Shown: piece after piece, positions 1 to 9,378 of the stretch | Layout of the letters: the number at the start of each line of letters is the position of its first letter | Numbering within the stretch: position 1 is the first letter of the stretch | Origin: Krumholzibacterium sp965370495 | GTDB lineage: Bacteria; Krumholzibacteriota; Krumholzibacteriia; Krumholzibacteriales; Krumholzibacteriaceae | Assembly: GCA_965370495.1 (NCBI GenBank) | Contig: CBDUUV010000006.1 | Location: 1-43,717, forward strand | Direction of reading: 5' to 3' | DNA length: 43,717 bases | The notes under the pieces: model-generated | Told to the model about the DNA's origin: nothing | Databases searched by the model: none | What the model saw: the letters and a program-made list of their open reading frames with translations, nothing else | Position numbers and translations under genes: made by a program

Positions 1-40
1 CCGACCCCCCCCCACCCCCCCCCCCCCCCCGCGACACCCG
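1..40. other. Low-complexity poly-C tract at the window edge
   Basis: Almost every base from 5 to 30 is C, directly at the end of the sequence. Nothing similar occurs elsewhere in the window. This is most simply an assembly or sequencing artefact at a contig end, and no function is assigned. Confidence 0.6.
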
Positions 41-124
41 GGGGCTCACCCGACGCGGCAGACCACCGGCAACGCGAGCGGGCGCGCTGTCCTTGAGATA
101 AACCTCCCGAAGCTCCATTCTCTG

Positions 125-152
125 TTGACAAATGTCCGTAACAGCATATCTT
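125..152 (+). promoter_or_regulatory. Sigma-70-type promoter for typA
   Basis: A perfect -35 box TTGACA (125-130) is followed after 16 bases by TATCTT (147-152), 4 of 6 matches to the -10 consensus. Transcription would begin near 159 and give a leader of about 95 nt before the typA start at 255. This supports the downstream start codon, because a start at 132 would lie inside the promoter. Confidence 0.5.
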
Positions 153-254
153 TCGGCAAACCTGGATCGCCAGCCACTCCTTTCCCCGGGAAATGGATTG
201 ATGTTTTCATCAGGTATTGCCGGCCAGGGAGCCGGTAATGTTCGGAGTTGTTTT

Positions 255-2108
255 ATGAGCAGGACTACTGAGAATAAAAATATCAGGAATATCGCGATAA
301 TCGCCCACGTGGATCATGGCAAGACCACGCTCGTGGACGCCATGTTCAGGCAGAGCGGCCTTCTCCGCGAAGGGCAGGTTGTGGACGAACGGATAATGGA
401 CAATATGGACCTCGAGCGCGAACGCGGCATCACCATCACTGCCAAGAATTGTTCGGTGGCCTGGAAAGGCGTGAAGATAAATATCATCGATACACCGGGG
501 CATTCCGATTTCGGTGCTGAAGTGGAGAGAGCCCTTTCGATGGTCGATGGCGCCATTCTTCTTGTAGACGCGTCCGAAGGGCCCCTGCCGCAGACACGCT
601 TTGTTCTGAAAAAGACTTTTGAAGCGGGACTCAAGGTCATCGTCGTGGTAAACAAGATCGATCGGAAGGACGCGCAACCCGGCCAGGTGCTCGACGCAAT
701 CTACGATCTCTTCATAGACCTCGGCGCCGACGACGATCAGCTCGATTTCCCGATCCTCTACGCAATCGGCCGCGACGGGATCGCCAAAAGGACACTGGAA
801 GAAGAAACAGATAATATTCACCAGCTGCTTGATACGATCATCGACGAGATCCCACCCCCGGTCTACGATCCGGAAGAGCCGTTCCAGATGCTCGTCTCCG
901 ATCTCGGATATTCGGATTACCTCGGCAGGCTCGCGGTGGGAAAAATCATCAATGGCACAGTCAGTTCGAACATGTTGCTCGTCTGTATAAATGAAAAAGG
1001 CGAGTATATTCCGCTCAAGGTGACGAAACTTCAGAAGTACGAGGGTATGTCTTACAGGCCGGCCGAATCCGCCGCTGCGGGTGATATCGTGGTCCTCGCC
1101 GGGATCGATAACGTCAAGATCGGTGATACTGTCTGTACGAGAGAACATCCAAAAGCGCTGGAACGAATCACTGTCGACGAACCGACTATCTCGATGCGAT
1201 TCACGATCAATGATTCCCCGTTCAGCGGCCAGGAGGGCCGTTTCGTACAGTCTACGAAGATACGTGATCGTCTCTTCAAGGAGACCCTGATGAATGTCGC
1301 GATTCAGATGGAGGAAGACCGCGAGCGGGAAAGTTTTATCGTAAAAGGACGCGGAGAGTTTCAGATGGCTATTTTGATCGAGACAATGAGAAGGGAAGGA
1401 TTCGAGTTCTGCGTGGGGCGCCCGCATGTCATATATAAATATGAAAAAGGAAAGCGGCTCGAGCCGATTGAACGCCTGTTCGTCGATTGCCAGGAAGAGT
1501 TCCTCGGTGCTGTCACCGAGAAGCTGGCGCTACGCAAGGCCAGGATGACGGACCTGATTCACGACGGCAACGGCCGGGTCAGAGTCGAATTTTCGGCCCC
1601 TTCAAGGGCACTGATAGGATATCGGGATGAGTTTCTCACCGACACGAAGGGGACCGGCGTGATGAACTCGTATTTCGCCGGATTCGAGGAGTACAGAGGC
1701 GATTTCAATATTCGTTTCACCGGGTCGATAGTCGCCGACAGGCCGGGCAAGGCCGTGGCCTACGCGCTCTTTAACCTCGAGGCGCGTGGGCGGCTGTTCG
1801 TGAAGCCGGGCGATCCGGGTTACGAGGGAATGATCGTCGGAGAGCACAACAGGTATAACGATATTAACGTCAACCAGGCGAAGGAAAAGAAGCTGTCGAA
1901 TATGAGAGCGTCTGGAAAGGACGATGCCGTAATCTTGACTCCAGTCAAGCCGATAACGATAGAAAAAGCCCTTAACTTCATCCGCGACGATGAGATGGTC
2001 GAGATCACGCCGAAGTCGATTCGGCTGAAGAAGACGATTCTTTCCGCCAGAATCAGAAAAAACCTCAAGCCCGATTCGTTAGCCAGTCCTTCAGTATACA
2101 GACAATAA
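255..2108 (+). CDS. typA: Ribosome-associated GTPase TypA/BipA
   Basis: Translational GTPase of the EF-G/LepA superfamily. TypA binds the ribosome and supports 50S assembly and growth under stress such as cold. The G1 loop AHVDHGKTT lies at about residues 17-25, followed by RGITI (switch), DTPGH (G3, near 80) and NKID (G4, near 134). The C-terminal half carries the family-typical segments VKGRGEFQMAIL, SRALIGYRDEFLT and GMIVGEHNR. At 617 residues it has the usual family length. The start at 255 is chosen because GGAG (244-247) sits 7 bases upstream and because the protein then begins just before the G domain. The frame stays open upstream to 132, but that stretch overlaps the promoter. It converges with the minus-strand secreted-protein gene, with 18 bases between the stop codons. 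Confidence 0.97.
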   Translation: MSRTTENKNIRNIAIIAHVDHGKTTLVDAMFRQSGLLREGQVVDERIMDNMDLERERGITITAKNCSVAWKGVKINIIDTPGHSDFGAEVERALSMVDGAILLVDASEGPLPQTRFVLKKTFEAGLKVIVVVNKIDRKDAQPGQVLDAIYDLFIDLGADDDQLDFPILYAIGRDGIAKRTLEEETDNIHQLLDTIIDEIPPPVYDPEEPFQMLVSDLGYSDYLGRLAVGKIINGTVSSNMLLVCINEKGEYIPLKVTKLQKYEGMSYRPAESAAAGDIVVLAGIDNVKIGDTVCTREHPKALERITVDEPTISMRFTINDSPFSGQEGRFVQSTKIRDRLFKETLMNVAIQMEEDRERESFIVKGRGEFQMAILIETMRREGFEFCVGRPHVIYKYEKGKRLEPIERLFVDCQEEFLGAVTEKLALRKARMTDLIHDGNGRVRVEFSAPSRALIGYRDEFLTDTKGTGVMNSYFAGFEEYRGDFNIRFTGSIVADRPGKAVAYALFNLEARGRLFVKPGDPGYEGMIVGEHNRYNDINVNQAKEKKLSNMRASGKDDAVILTPVKPITIEKALNFIRDDEMVEITPKSIRLKKTILSARIRKNLKPDSLASPSVYRQ

Positions 2109-2126
2109 GTCACGCTCGAGCTGGTG

Positions 2127-4169
2127 TCACCTCAGAAGTATCATTTTTCTCGACAGCATCCGGCCCTTATCCGTGAGGAGATAGAGGTAGATGCCGCTCG
2201 CTACCCTGTCCCCGGTGCTGTTCGTGCCGTCCCAGTTGACCTCGTACATTATCCCCGCGTCATGCATCCTGTCCGCAAGGGTGGTAACCAGCCTGCCGCC
2301 CGGCGTGAACACCTGGAGCCTGGCCCATCCATTCTCCGACACGCTGTAACGTATCTTCGTCCACGGATTGAACGGATTGGGATAGTTTTGCTCGAGCCTG
2401 ATCGCGGGTATCCTGACGCCCTCGGTGCCGGTGACGACGTTGAGTTCGCCGTTCAGGGGCAGGGCGCAGGGTTCTCCCTCGTTAAACAGTATATTTGTTA
2501 TTTCGAGGTTCGTATGCTGTCCTTCCTGGCCAGGGATCCCCTCGAAATTGACGATGATCAGCGGCAGGGAGCCGGAAAGCGGTGTGCTTCCGGCATGCGC
2601 GATAAACAGCTCGCCCGGATTCGACGTGTTTATTACGGGCGTGAACCAGCTCTCGGTAAGGGTTCCCGCCGTCGTTATGCTTTCTACCATTACGTCAGCC
2701 GCGTCGAAAGAAAAGATCAGTTCATAGCTGTAGATATCCATCCCGTCCACGTCGCGGTCCGGCGTTATCGGTACCGCATCGGGGAATACCGTATGCACTG
2801 TTACATCCGGAACGACAAGATAAAGATCGCATATGGAAATGACACCTGTCGTATCGGTCGCTCCGATATCGTCGACGAGAAAAACCCTCGTCGTTCCCGA
2901 AGCGAGCGCGGTAAGGTCGCCGTTCGCGTCGATGTCGCCTGTGGCGGGATTGGTCAACCCCCAGCTGAGCGGTGGTGTCACCGACCCCGTCGTATAGAAA
3001 TCGACCAGGTCTCCCACGACTATAGTCGCGTTATCAGGATAGATAGTGAATGCTGGAAAGGCGTTTACATACAGTTCCCCCTGGATGTTCAGGGACGGAT
3101 AGGTCTCGTTGAAAAGTCCGTCGGCCGGGTCAAGATTAACACCGTGCGAATAGGATGTGTAATTGACGAGGAACTGGATATAGACGAGGACTCCAGGGCC
3201 GGCAAGATCGGCCGTACCTGCCATGGAGACTGTAATCCTGTCATCGGTGATACTGAATACCGATGGCAACCATCCCGCCGTTTCAGCGACTGTCCCCGCG
3301 TCCACCGTGCCGATGGCTGTGAGATAAAGATCGTTGAAATCGAGAGAAAATTCGGCCGATTTGACGTTATAGGGAACCGGATCGGTGATCGATATCGGTA
3401 CGTTTATCGTCTGCCCGGGATAGCCCGATTCGTTTCCTGCCGAGAGGCCTATCGCTCGTACGTAGATAAGATCGGTGGTCGTGTCGGTAATTCCGTTATC
3501 ATCCTCGACAAAAGCGTAGACCGATCCGGGCGCTATTCCCTTTAGATAATCGGTAGCGGCGAAATCCCCGATAAGCTCGTCTGTTGTCCCGTACGTATAA
3601 GGAGGTGTTCCGTGGGTAGTATAGAAATAGAGGCTATCCCCGACGAGGACTTCTCCTGAGTTGGGATAGATATAGATCGTCGGCAACGCGCTTATCGTCA
3701 GGTATCCATCAGTCGTCGTCGCCGGTGGATCGCCCTCGTTGAACATGAACTCGTCGAGATATATGGTCGTGTTGTATCCGGTCGGGCCTAACTGCAACCG
3801 GATCTCGATAAGTGTTCCGCTACCCGAAAGCGGCGCGATCCCGGCGGCGGCGATATCCACCCTGCCGGGCTGGCTGTTGAATGTTACAGCTCCCCATGGT
3901 TCCGTGATGGTGCCGGTGACCTGGGCGTCGAGAGCGGTCGCGTAACTCGCGTTCCATGTTATCGTCAGCTCGTATGAGTAGACATCGAGCCCCGTCAGGT
4001 CCCCGGTTGTTATGGCGACGGTCACAATATCGCCGACCGTTCCTGAGGCGTCTCCGAGATCGACGTCCACTGCCCGGGCACTGCCTGTCAGCGGACCGAT
4101 CAGCATGCAGAGCGCCATGATCGGTATTGCCACTGTTTTTATGTTTTTTCGAATCATTGTGGCCAGCAT
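2127..4169 (-). CDS. Secreted protein with three cohesin-like domains, Ig-like linkers and a C-terminal sorting domain
   Basis: About 680 residues. A signal peptide (hydrophobic core TVAIPIMALCMLI, likely cleaved after SARA) is followed by three cohesin-like modules, each marked by a GDxVTV-type opening and a YSYELTITW or AEFSLDF strand. They cover roughly residues 35-150, 235-370 and 455-580. Between them are two bacterial Ig-like segments beginning with IYPNSGEVLVGD and IYPDNATIVVGD. The last ~85 residues form a FlgD/T9SS-type-A-like sorting domain with NYPNPFNP and ending SRKMILLR. The start at 4169 has AGGAG 7 bases upstream; the upstream in-frame ATG lacks this. It lies 42 bases after the dockerin-bearing gene on the same strand, so co-transcription is likely. 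The role is probably extracellular adhesion or scaffolding; the ligand is not visible. Confidence 0.85.
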   Translation of the reverse strand: MLATMIRKNIKTVAIPIMALCMLIGPLTGSARAVDVDLGDASGTVGDIVTVAITTGDLTGLDVYSYELTITWNASYATALDAQVTGTITEPWGAVTFNSQPGRVDIAAAGIAPLSGSGTLIEIRLQLGPTGYNTTIYLDEFMFNEGDPPATTTDGYLTISALPTIYIYPNSGEVLVGDSLYFYTTHGTPPYTYGTTDELIGDFAATDYLKGIAPGSVYAFVEDDNGITDTTTDLIYVRAIGLSAGNESGYPGQTINVPISITDPVPYNVKSAEFSLDFNDLYLTAIGTVDAGTVAETAGWLPSVFSITDDRITVSMAGTADLAGPGVLVYIQFLVNYTSYSHGVNLDPADGLFNETYPSLNIQGELYVNAFPAFTIYPDNATIVVGDLVDFYTTGSVTPPLSWGLTNPATGDIDANGDLTALASGTTRVFLVDDIGATDTTGVISICDLYLVVPDVTVHTVFPDAVPITPDRDVDGMDIYSYELIFSFDAADVMVESITTAGTLTESWFTPVINTSNPGELFIAHAGSTPLSGSLPLIIVNFEGIPGQEGQHTNLEITNILFNEGEPCALPLNGELNVVTGTEGVRIPAIRLEQNYPNPFNPWTKIRYSVSENGWARLQVFTPGGRLVTTLADRMHDAGIMYEVNWDGTNSTGDRVASGIYLYLLTDKGRMLSRKMILLR

Positions 4170-4211
4170 GATTTTCTCCTTTCCAGCTGGTTCTGATAAG
4201 CCAGCCACCGG

Positions 4212-7200
4212 TTACCTTACAAGAATCATCTTTCTGGACTGTTTGAAGTTTCCAGCATCGATCAGGTAGAAATAGACTCCGCTTCCAACCGAATTGCCCG
4301 TGTTGTCCAGACCGTTCCAGACAGCTTGCCTGGTCCCGGGCGCTTCATCCGCGTCTACCAGGGTCCGCACGAGGCGCCCCGCGACATCGTATATTCTCAA
4401 GCTCACATGTACGCTGTTGCCGGCGCTTGCCGGGATCGAGTATGAGATCACTGTGTTCGGGTTGAACGGATTGGGATAGTTCTGCTTGAGCCTGAACGCG
4501 GAGGGCAGATCGGATGACGGACCGTTCCCGCCTTCCGAAACGGCCAGAGCGGTAAGCTCCTGCTCGTTCAGCCTTACGAACACGAAGTCGAACGGGATCG
4601 CTTCGTTCTCCTCGAGGCAATCAGCAGCTTCAATGGTGATCTCGACCGCCGCCTCGACGGGAAGGATCTCGGTGGAAGCGAGAGCGACCCTCAGTTCACC
4701 GCTTTCCGTAGCGTTCCATACAAGCATCGCTGCATCGGCAAATTCGGTCAGCTGCACATCAGATATCGTTATCTGGGCCGGATCGAAAGCGATCCTGTAT
4801 TCATGCCCGAGCAGGTCGCCGTGGCCCGAAACATCGATCGGAACTGTGACGGCTCCTCCCGGTTCAAGTGAAAATCCAGGGATCGATACCTGAAAATCGC
4901 CCGGTTCCATGCCGGGGAACTCCTCGTTGATCTCATTGAAGGCAAGGGGCCCGGGCAGCGTCTCTATGTTGTTGAACGCGCATGGGAAATACGAGATCAA
5001 TCCAGCGACGTAGCGCAGGATGTATGATGCATCGAGAGCTGAAACGCCCGCTTCGCAGGTTACGTCTCCTACTTCCTGCTGCAGGGGGGAGAGTGTGATA
5101 AGCATCGCCACATGCTGAAGAACGAGAGATGCGTCATATGCCCTGATTTCCCCGTTGAGGCTGACGTCGCCGAGCAGGTAGTTCTGGACGCCGTTAGTCT
5201 GCCAGCCGGAGTAGTCGACCATGTCGGTTACCGGATCTCCCAGTCCTTCGGGGTTGTACCAGCCACCTGAACCTGTATCGTCGGATGGATCGTATGGCCC
5301 GGTATCATGTCCCCACCAGCATCCCTGCGCCCACACGACGAAACTCATCCCCGTATTCTTGATCCCGTAGTAAGTGTTGTCGAGGAAGTCGCTGTTCTCG
5401 ACCCTGCCTTTTGTCGGATCTCCGGCAGCGCCATGGTAATTGATGCCGTTACCATTGTTCGCGAAGATACAGTGATCGATCTGGGGATTCGCGTTAGTGA
5501 TGTTGAGAGCTCCGTAACTGGTATTGTTGTACGCGAAACGGAACACGCAGTAATCGAACCTTACGCTGTCGTCGATCGCTTCGTTGTCTATCTGTATATA
5601 ATACCATCTCTGGTCGAAGCCGTCGGTCAAGGTGCTGTCGTTGTTCGTATCCCCTCCGTAGAAATCGTCCAGAGCCGAGGTGAATACGATCAGGCTTTCG
5701 GGATCGGCTTTTCCCTCGGCGATCAGTCCCCTCTTGATAGTGATTTTTGTCGAAGCGAGTGGTTTGATGACAACTCCCGGCTCGATCCTCAGGATCGAAC
5801 TGAGCCCCGCGGTTAGATTGGAAACCAGGACGTAGGGGATGTTCTCCGTCTGGGCGACGTTTCTTCTCTTCCAGAGCGCGTCCTGGGCGAGGGTCTCACC
5901 GAGGATGCCGAGGGCGTTATACTCGTTATTTTCGAGGAAATGGTTCCCGGCAAATGACGGATTGCTCATAAGCGACATCACCGTCGGGGTCCTCCGGTGA
6001 TAATCGAATGTGCAGGTATCGATCGAGGGAGTGGATGTGCCGCTCATCCTGATAGCGTAATAATTGTTATCATAGAAATCGCAGTGTCTTATCGACGGAG
6101 AAGAGGAGATGATGTTCACGGCCCCCAGATTAGCATCTCCGCCATACCAGAGCTTGCAGTACTCCAGCGTATTCAGCGAATCGGTACTGATATCGTTGAA
6201 TTCGATTTCCTTCCAATCGTTATATCTCGGCGTTGTGAGGGCTCCGTCCGCGTTCGTGTCGAGTGGATTGCCATGCGTGTCATCGAGCAGCGATGTGAAT
6301 ACGATCGGCTCGATGTCAGTACCGATCGCTTCGAATCCTCCTTCGACATTAATAGAATTAGCAAAGACGTTATAGGGGTATCGCGCTCCCATTTTGATCA
6401 CCACGCCGGGTTCTATCGTGAGCTTGGAACCCAGGTTGATGTTCAGTTCTCCTTTGACCAGTATACGGGTGATGTTAGTGTATCCGGCGAGATCCCACGT
6501 TTTCAGGGTCAGGTCCTGTGCGATATTCTCGCCGATCAGTCCGAGCGCGTCGTAGGCGTTGTTGTCATACGCGTTGCCCGAGAAGGTCGGTTCGGCAAGA
6601 ACAGATTTCGAAACCGGCAGGCGTCCCGTCAGTCTGAAGAGGTTGTTTTCAACGACAGGATTCGAGGCGTTCTGGATCCAGAGCGCCCATGTATTGATCT
6701 CGAATTCGTTGTTGCTGATGGTGGGCGAGGCAGACTGGCAATCAATTACCTTATAAGTGGAGCTGCCGCCAAACCTGAAGAGGCAGTACGATATCCTCGC
6801 GTCGTCGGTCATTGTAGTACTTCTGAAACGGATTCCGCCCCAGTTCCCCTCTGCCGGGGATGTGGCAGAACCGTCAACATTGGAATCGCCGCCGTAGGAA
6901 TCATCCTTTACCGATGTGTATACAATAAGGCTGTCAGGCTCCGGTTTTCCTTCCATGATGAGTCCGCCGTTAACATCTATCGCTCTGATGACACTCTCCA
7001 GCTTGACAACGACGCCGGGATCCACGGTGAGGATCGAACCGGAGCCGATCGTCAGGGTCCCGAGGTGTATATAGGGGAAGTATTCAGGGAAATGGGGAGG
7101 CCCGCCAACCTCGATCCTTTCCAGTCTCGCGTTCTGGGAAATTGTCTCCGACAGGATCCCGACCGCGTGCCGGTTGTTCTGATTGAAAGTGTTATCGACA

Positions 7201-9074
7201 TAGTCCGGATCAGCGAGGACCGAAGTTGCCAGTGGAATATATTCATGGTTGAAGAAATCGTTATCCTGTATGAGCGGAGCGGAGTTACCCTCCGTTCTTA
7301 TCCCCGTGTCGTTCGTGCTGAAAAGGCAGTTCGTGATGGCAGGGGAAGCGCTCGTGCAGCGGATCGCACCTACATAGTTGTCACTCGAGTGACGCCCTCC
7401 GTACGATATCGAGCAGTAATCGAGGATGCTGTATCCGTCATCGGACGTCGACTCGAATATGATGTTTCTCCAGTTTTCTGTTGAAGGTGTAGTGGCTGTT
7501 CCATTGCCTTCCGTATCTGCAGGATTCCCGACAATATCGTCGTACTGCGAGGTGAAGTAGATCATGCTGTCTGCAGTGGCATCGGCCTTCAAGCCACCCT
7601 CGATCCGAATATATGGCCCGGTGCTTCTGAACTTGAAAACGATTCCCGGCTCTATCCGCAGTTTGGCGCCAAGCGACATTATCAGGTTGTTCTCCAGCCA
7701 GTAGGTTATGTTGTCGTAGCCGGCGACCGTACGTACCTTCAGTACCGAGTTGGTGCCCACCGTTTCGCCTATGATTCCCAGCGCTGTGACGCCGTTATTG
7801 GTAAATGTGTTCCCCGAAAAGATGGGGTCCGCAGAGACAGACATCAGTATCGGAGTATAAGTGCAGTTGCTTATAGAGTTGCCCAGCATAGCGGAATTAC
7901 ACAATCCGCCGAGTTCTACCCCGAAGTAGCTGTCGGAGATCGTGTTGAGAATAATCGTCGGGCTCGAATTATACGTTCTGAGCATCGCTTCTGTGGTATA
8001 GCCGCCGAATCTGATAACCGAATAGGAGACATTGCCCGAGCTTCCGTCCCTGAACTCGATCTGTCCCCAGTCGCCTATATCCGGGGCTGTTATGGATCCA
8101 TCATTATTCGTATCGTTCGGGTTTCCGTAATTGTCATCCTTGAAGGATGTGATGACTATCTGGCTGTCCGGGTCGCTCGTTCCGGCCATGTTCAGAGTGC
8201 CTTCGACGAAGATATCAGTGCTCTGCTTGGGCTTGATCACCACACCGGGCTGGATGCTCAGGGTTCCGCCCGACGCGATCGTTACATCTTCGAGCAGTAT
8301 ATAAACGAGGTTGTCGATCGTTGTCGGGCCGAGTTGCGCGCCCCTGATGCTGAGGCGGTTTGTCCCGGTCAGTGTTCCACCGAGGATCCCGATCGCGTCG
8401 AATCCGTTGTCGGAGACAGATTCGAAGGCGAGATTGTCGAATTCGGGATTCGACGTGATCTCGATAGCGACGGGACAATCGATCATTGCGTTTATGACAG
8501 TGTTTCTCAACTGGGGTTCCGATACCCCCGTGCATTTTATTCCGTAGTAGCCCGCGAAGATATCGCAATTCTCAATAGTTGGGCTTGAATCGATGCATCT
8601 GATTATGCCGTTGTTGTAATTGCCTCCGAAATGGATATTGCAGTATTGCAAAATACTCGAATCGAGGGCATCGTCGTAAAACACGATTCCGCCCCAGTCC
8701 TCGTTATCCGGGTATGTCGAGTTGCCGTCGCCGTTAGTGTCGTCTCCCGGAGGCGGGACATTGTCATCCTTGATCGAGGTGAAATAGATAAGGGAATCGG
8801 GCTCGTTCTTGCCGATTGCTATAAGTTCTCCGTTATTGATATACAGGTTCGCGTTGGAGGCGAATTTGAGGACGACACCGGGGTTGATTGTAAGGACCGC
8901 CCCGTTATAGACGGAGACGGTGCCTGTTACCTCGTAGATACGTCCCCCGAATGTCGTCAGGGTCGTATTCGTGTTGATCGTACCGGATAGAATCTTCTGC
9001 GCCTGTACTTCTGCCGGGGCCATGGCAATGGCAACGACCAGCGACAGAAAAAAAACGGATTTAAAGCAATTCAT
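4212..9074 (-). CDS. Giant secreted beta-helix repeat protein with dockerin, cohesin-like and sorting domains
   Basis: 1620 residues. Signal peptide with core SVFFLSLVVAIAMAPA, probable cleavage after VQA. Residues ~61-1300 are six copies of a ~211-residue right-handed beta-helix unit. Each starts LxIxPGVVxK, contains a DTNxDG-type acidic loop and W-x-x-I-x-F, and ends with YCxxxFGG plus NosD-like turns. A type I dockerin-like pair follows at ~1302-1362, with GDVxxxG...YDASLVLQHVA and GDV...LDASYILRYVA. Next are a cohesin-like domain (~1390-1512) and a YPNPFNP sorting domain ending SRKMILVR. The start at 9074 has AGGGAGG five bases upstream. It is first in a two-gene unit with the three-cohesin protein. 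Enzymatic residues are not apparent; a surface or matrix role is inferred. Confidence 0.87.
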   Translation of the reverse strand: MNCFKSVFFLSLVVAIAMAPAEVQAQKILSGTINTNTTLTTFGGRIYEVTGTVSVYNGAVLTINPGVVLKFASNANLYINNGELIAIGKNEPDSLIYFTSIKDDNVPPPGDDTNGDGNSTYPDNEDWGGIVFYDDALDSSILQYCNIHFGGNYNNGIIRCIDSSPTIENCDIFAGYYGIKCTGVSEPQLRNTVINAMIDCPVAIEITSNPEFDNLAFESVSDNGFDAIGILGGTLTGTNRLSIRGAQLGPTTIDNLVYILLEDVTIASGGTLSIQPGVVIKPKQSTDIFVEGTLNMAGTSDPDSQIVITSFKDDNYGNPNDTNNDGSITAPDIGDWGQIEFRDGSSGNVSYSVIRFGGYTTEAMLRTYNSSPTIILNTISDSYFGVELGGLCNSAMLGNSISNCTYTPILMSVSADPIFSGNTFTNNGVTALGIIGETVGTNSVLKVRTVAGYDNITYWLENNLIMSLGAKLRIEPGIVFKFRSTGPYIRIEGGLKADATADSMIYFTSQYDDIVGNPADTEGNGTATTPSTENWRNIIFESTSDDGYSILDYCSISYGGRHSSDNYVGAIRCTSASPAITNCLFSTNDTGIRTEGNSAPLIQDNDFFNHEYIPLATSVLADPDYVDNTFNQNNRHAVGILSETISQNARLERIEVGGPPHFPEYFPYIHLGTLTIGSGSILTVDPGVVVKLESVIRAIDVNGGLIMEGKPEPDSLIVYTSVKDDSYGGDSNVDGSATSPAEGNWGGIRFRSTTMTDDARISYCLFRFGGSSTYKVIDCQSASPTISNNEFEINTWALWIQNASNPVVENNLFRLTGRLPVSKSVLAEPTFSGNAYDNNAYDALGLIGENIAQDLTLKTWDLAGYTNITRILVKGELNINLGSKLTIEPGVVIKMGARYPYNVFANSINVEGGFEAIGTDIEPIVFTSLLDDTHGNPLDTNADGALTTPRYNDWKEIEFNDISTDSLNTLEYCKLWYGGDANLGAVNIISSSPSIRHCDFYDNNYYAIRMSGTSTPSIDTCTFDYHRRTPTVMSLMSNPSFAGNHFLENNEYNALGILGETLAQDALWKRRNVAQTENIPYVLVSNLTAGLSSILRIEPGVVIKPLASTKITIKRGLIAEGKADPESLIVFTSALDDFYGGDTNNDSTLTDGFDQRWYYIQIDNEAIDDSVRFDYCVFRFAYNNTSYGALNITNANPQIDHCIFANNGNGINYHGAAGDPTKGRVENSDFLDNTYYGIKNTGMSFVVWAQGCWWGHDTGPYDPSDDTGSGGWYNPEGLGDPVTDMVDYSGWQTNGVQNYLLGDVSLNGEIRAYDASLVLQHVAMLITLSPLQQEVGDVTCEAGVSALDASYILRYVAGLISYFPCAFNNIETLPGPLAFNEINEEFPGMEPGDFQVSIPGFSLEPGGAVTVPIDVSGHGDLLGHEYRIAFDPAQITISDVQLTEFADAAMLVWNATESGELRVALASTEILPVEAAVEITIEAADCLEENEAIPFDFVFVRLNEQELTALAVSEGGNGPSSDLPSAFRLKQNYPNPFNPNTVISYSIPASAGNSVHVSLRIYDVAGRLVRTLVDADEAPGTRQAVWNGLDNTGNSVGSGVYFYLIDAGNFKQSRKMILVR
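5175..8894 (-). repeat. Six tandem coding repeats (~211 codons each)
   Basis: The six units begin at the motifs LTINPGVVLK, LSIQPGVVIK, LRIEPGIVFK, LTVDPGVVVK, LTIEPGVVIK and LRIEPGVVIK. The first two start at residues 61 and 272, giving the 211-residue period. All but the last have both a calcium-loop-like acidic stretch and a Y/F-GG end; in the sixth the FGG is replaced by FAY. The copies are diverged at protein level, so the repeat is old. Confidence 0.8.
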
Positions 9075-9378
9075 CTCGAACCTCCCTGTTACCGATGACA
9101 AAAAATAGATTTGTTTTTATGACACTGGGGGCTATTAATTCCAAACCCTCTGACAATTAGACTTGGAGAAGGAAGGTTATGACACAAAAAATATCCGGGT
9201 TTTCGAGTTATTTCAGCAGGCGATGTTTTGGGAATGGGGGGGAAGGACGCCGGTGTAATAAAAACAAACCGGTCTTGTCCGTCCCATATTTCGGGGCCCA
9301 CAATAGCCTGGCCCGAGAAAAATTATATTATGGCAAATATACGTCTTTGGTGAGATTATATGGACAGGAGGTTATACG
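9075..9378. other. Divergent intergenic region between the beta-helix gene and the osmC-type gene
   Basis: 304 bases that must hold the promoters of both flanking genes. The stretch is AT-rich at both ends (9100-9120 and 9320-9345). I could not assign a convincing -35/-10 pair. An internal ATG at 9179 has GAAGGAAGG in front, but the reading frame runs into the osmC-type gene and encodes nothing recognisable. Confidence 0.4.

Noticed and set aside
1..40. Poly-C tract as a phase-variable promoter element
   Set aside because: It lies at the very edge of the sequence with degraded-looking neighbours, so an assembly artefact is more likely.
210..1427. 405-codon open frame on the minus strand
   Set aside because: Antisense to typA and without recognisable features.
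2124..3545. 473-codon open frame on the plus strand
   Set aside because: It is exactly antisense to the three-cohesin gene; composition is Arg-rich and shows no domain, while the minus strand has a signal peptide, repeats and a sorting domain.
5997..7484. 495-codon open frame on the plus strand
   Set aside because: Antisense shadow of the repeat protein; its length is explained by the codon bias of the repeats.
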